Shown in pieces: positions 45,860 through 47,648 of a stretch of 47,648 nt of DNA; position 1 is the first letter of the stretch, and each line of letters opens with the position of its first letter. The notes under the pieces are model-generated. The model did not search any database, was not told where the DNA came from, and saw nothing but the letters and a program-made list of their open reading frames with translations. The position numbers and the translations under genes are program-made. Source of the stretch: GCA-1730015 sp964550655 (GTDB lineage: Bacteria > Pseudomonadota > Gammaproteobacteria > Granulosicoccales > Granulosicoccaceae); contig CAZKAQ010000019.1 in assembly GCA_964550655.1 (NCBI GenBank), positions 1 to 47,648 on the forward strand. The letters run 5' to 3'.

Positions 45860-47648
45860 CTATTGGCCGGAATTTTCTTCAGCCGTTTCAACAGATATTG
45901 AATCAGGCGACTGTTGTTCAGAGGAACCTGCATCCATGCCAGAAGAACTACCTATTTCTCTGATCTCTCCGGTCAATGTGTCGATTTCAACCACCCTTAC
46001 CAGGTCTGCTGCATTCGCACGATGTGCCGTAAGTTCCAGAGTGACAAATTCCCTGTCGACGCTTCGATCAATCACGTATTCACCATCAGCCATAATTGAT
46101 ACCCACTGCGGCAATGGTTCACCGTTAGCAAGTGTTGCGCTAAACGCAGTCACACCGCTGGATCTTGCAGGATCAATCGTACTGCGAGCTATGACGGACA
46201 GCATCTCATCGTTAACAATGGTGTCGATAAAGAACCGTCCACACTCATCTGTTGGATCAACACTGATGGTGCCCCGATATCCCTTACCTGATGAGTATCC
46301 GGTAGAGCCTTCTATCGCCTCAGCCAATGGTCTGGTTTGCGAATCGTCTGCAAACCGTTCACCTGTGTCATTAAGCGCTGCCAGGTTTTCTACCGCCGTC
46401 AATATGATGAGATCAATTTCAAACGGAGATTGATAGAAATTGCGCTTAAACTCATTTCTTTCTATGTCCCTGCCCGGCGGTGCATCTACAGTAACCGGAT
46501 CAGGGTCACTCACAAAAATAACACCGGCCACTACAACTGTGTGAGTTGATGTCGCAGTCTGTCCATCAGCATCCTCGAGCGTATAATTGATTAACGCCTC
46601 ACCAACAAAGTCAGCTGCCGGTGTAAATACCCATTCACCACCAATCAGATCCAGACTACCGCTTGATGGATCGAGCAACACCGGGTCACCCTGCAAAAAG
46701 ATTGCATCGTTATCGGGATCACTATCATTAGCTAACAAGTCCACCACAACCGGTGTGTCCTGATCAGTCGTGATTGTTTCCGGACTCGCAACAGGAGCCG
46801 GATTAACTGGCTGTATTGTGATGGTAGGCGTTATTTCCAGTCCACCAGCGTCAGTCACAGTAACTGGCAGGACAGTGTCTCCATTGTTGTCAATCGTCGG
46901 GATAAATGTAAGTTCATTAGTTGCCGAATTAAAAGACGCACCCGGTGGCAGAGAGTCAAAGACAATGGTTAGCTCACCGCCTTCGGGATCGATCAGATGG
47001 TCATCCAGATCGATTGTCAGTGGTTCTCCATCAACAGCCGGTACAATAATACCGTCTTCATTAGCAGCAGCTACCGGTAGCTCACCTGGAACCGGAGGAC
47101 TGATAACCAACTGCGGTGGATTGTTTACAACCTGAACTGATTCGTTCAGATCATCACCGAGTGTATTTGGATCAGGCTGATCGCCACTGGCAGCTGTTGT
47201 GATGTTGGCAATGGTGTTACCACCCTCTCCAACATTTACTGTACCTTCCAGTGTCAACGTGGCGCTGCTGCCATTGGCAATCGTACCTATTGTCCACACA
47301 CCAGTTGCTGCATCATAGCTACCCTGACTGGCCACACCGTTGTTCGCAGTGGCTGTTAAACCTGCCGGTAGCAGATCTGTCAGTGATACATTTGTCGCCT
47401 GCGCGCTTCCGTTGTTATCCACTTCAATCTGGAATGTTACTGTGTCGCCTTCAAGCGGCGTGCTATCGCCACTCGCCAGCGTCTTAACAGTTACCAGATT
47501 TGCGTTATCATCAACAGCCACTGATTCATCCAGATCATCACCGAATGTATTCGGATCAGGCTGATCGCCGCTGGCAGCCGTTGTGGTGTTGAGAATGGTG
47601 TTACCACCTTCTCCAACATCTACCGTGCCTTCCAGTGTCAGTGTCGCA
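45860..47648 (-). CDS. Large DUF11/cadherin-like repeat surface protein, C-terminal part
   Basis: This is the C-terminal part of a gene that continues beyond the window edge; no start is visible, and the apparent GTG start at 47521 lies inside a repeat. From the N-terminal side it has tandem DUF11 modules (GDTVTFQIEVDNNGSAQATN), a cadherin/He_PIG-like module (DPEGGELTIVFDSLPPGASF) and a tandem-95/cadherin-like module (VVVDLLANDSDPDNDAIFL). A C-terminal region with LANGEPLPQWVSIMADG follows and may carry an export signal. Such proteins act as cell-surface adhesins or matrix proteins, usually exported by a type I-like route. Its place just upstream of TolC and HlyD genes fits cargo of that machinery. 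The function is inferred from domain type and context. Confidence 0.85.
   Translation of the reverse strand, partial: ATLTLEGTVDVGEGGNTILNTTTAASGDQPDPNTFGDDLDESVAVDDNANLVTVKTLASGDSTPLEGDTVTFQIEVDNNGSAQATNVSLTDLLPAGLTATANNGVASQGSYDAATGVWTIGTIANGSSATLTLEGTVNVGEGGNTIANITTAASGDQPDPNTLGDDLNESVQVVNNPPQLVISPPVPGELPVAAANEDGIIVPAVDGEPLTIDLDDHLIDPEGGELTIVFDSLPPGASFNSATNELTFIPTIDNNGDTVLPVTVTDAGGLEITPTITIQPVNPAPVASPETITTDQDTPVVVDLLANDSDPDNDAIFLQGDPVLLDPSSGSLDLIGGEWVFTPAADFVGEALINYTLEDADGQTATSTHTVVVAGVIFVSDPDPVTVDAPPGRDIERNEFKRNFYQSPFEIDLIILTAVENLAALNDTGERFADDSQTRPLAEAIEGSTGYSSGKGYRGTISVDPTDECGRFFIDTIVNDEMLSVIARSTIDPARSSGVTAFSATLANGEPLPQWVSIMADGEYVIDRSVDREFVTLELTAHRANAADLVRVVEIDTLTGEIREIGSSSGMDAGSSEQQSPDSISVETAEENSGQ
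47137..47648 (-). repeat. 384-bp tandem DUF11-coding repeat
   Basis: The 128 bases from 47521 to the window edge match 47137-47264 at roughly 110 of 128 positions by hand alignment, giving a period of 384 bp or 128 codons. Many differences fall at third codon positions, so the repeat is kept at protein level. More units probably lie beyond the edge. Confidence 0.85.

Noticed and set aside
45843..46433. 196-residue plus-strand frame inside the giant surface protein gene
   Set aside because: It is the antisense shadow of a strongly supported repeat-protein gene, with no ribosome binding site or recognisable domain.

Overview
The window looks like chromosomal DNA of a Gram-negative gammaproteobacterium, probably free-living and perhaps marine. 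The assignment is tentative and rests on HrpB, lipoprotein MltA, a Pseudomonas-type bkd operon, leuCDB, a DUF349 protein, TolC/HlyD parts and outer-membrane-type proteins. There are no rRNA or tRNA genes, no CRISPR array and no recognisable insertion sequence. Two 100-base N runs (31161-31260 and 36718-36817) are scaffold gaps, so the source is a draft or metagenome assembly.

Layout, left to right. 91-8599 (minus strand) carries HrpB helicase, a secreted beta-helix protein, a secreted protein of unknown function, an NfeD/SPFH membrane pair and the murein transglycosylase MltA. 8600-9617 is mostly non-coding, with two possible small membrane-protein genes and a leader whose second hairpin covers the leuC ribosome binding site. 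9618-15613 (plus) holds leuC-leuD-leuB and a long DUF349 coiled-coil protein. 15861-19729 (plus) is a three-subunit molybdenum hydroxylase (FAD, 2Fe-2S and Mo subunits, each joined by a 1-base overlap) followed by a MoaD/ThiS-like sulfur carrier. 19746-24653 (minus) is a complete branched-chain 2-oxoacid dehydrogenase operon (E1alpha, E1beta, E2, E3). 25233-30483 holds an apparently exported PEP-synthase/PPDK-like protein with permuted domain order and two exported class A beta-lactamase-fold proteins. 31069-31880 is a PAS-like reading frame interrupted by a 13-bp tandem repeat and an assembly gap. 31975-37724 contains a small secreted protein, a GT-C and a GT2 glycosyltransferase, a DUF547 protein, a beta-barrel-like protein and a gapped lipoprotein gene. 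37905-39821 contains a decayed receiver-domain remnant, an HPt protein and a receiver-adenylate/guanylate cyclase.

39818-47648 (minus) is the most unusual part. A large DUF11/cadherin-like surface protein gene, cut by the window edge, is followed by a TolC-type lipoprotein, a short HlyD-type adaptor, a second HlyD-type adaptor with a large cytoplasmic N-terminal region, and a 703-residue protein that joins a PqqD-like domain, an M50 (site-2 protease) membrane domain with intact HELGH, and a HlyD-like periplasmic domain. No ABC ATPase or RND pump lies in the visible operon. My best candidate for a poorly described system is therefore an export or surface-display machine whose inner-membrane part is a protease-like protein. 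That role is inferred from gene order and domains, not demonstrated.
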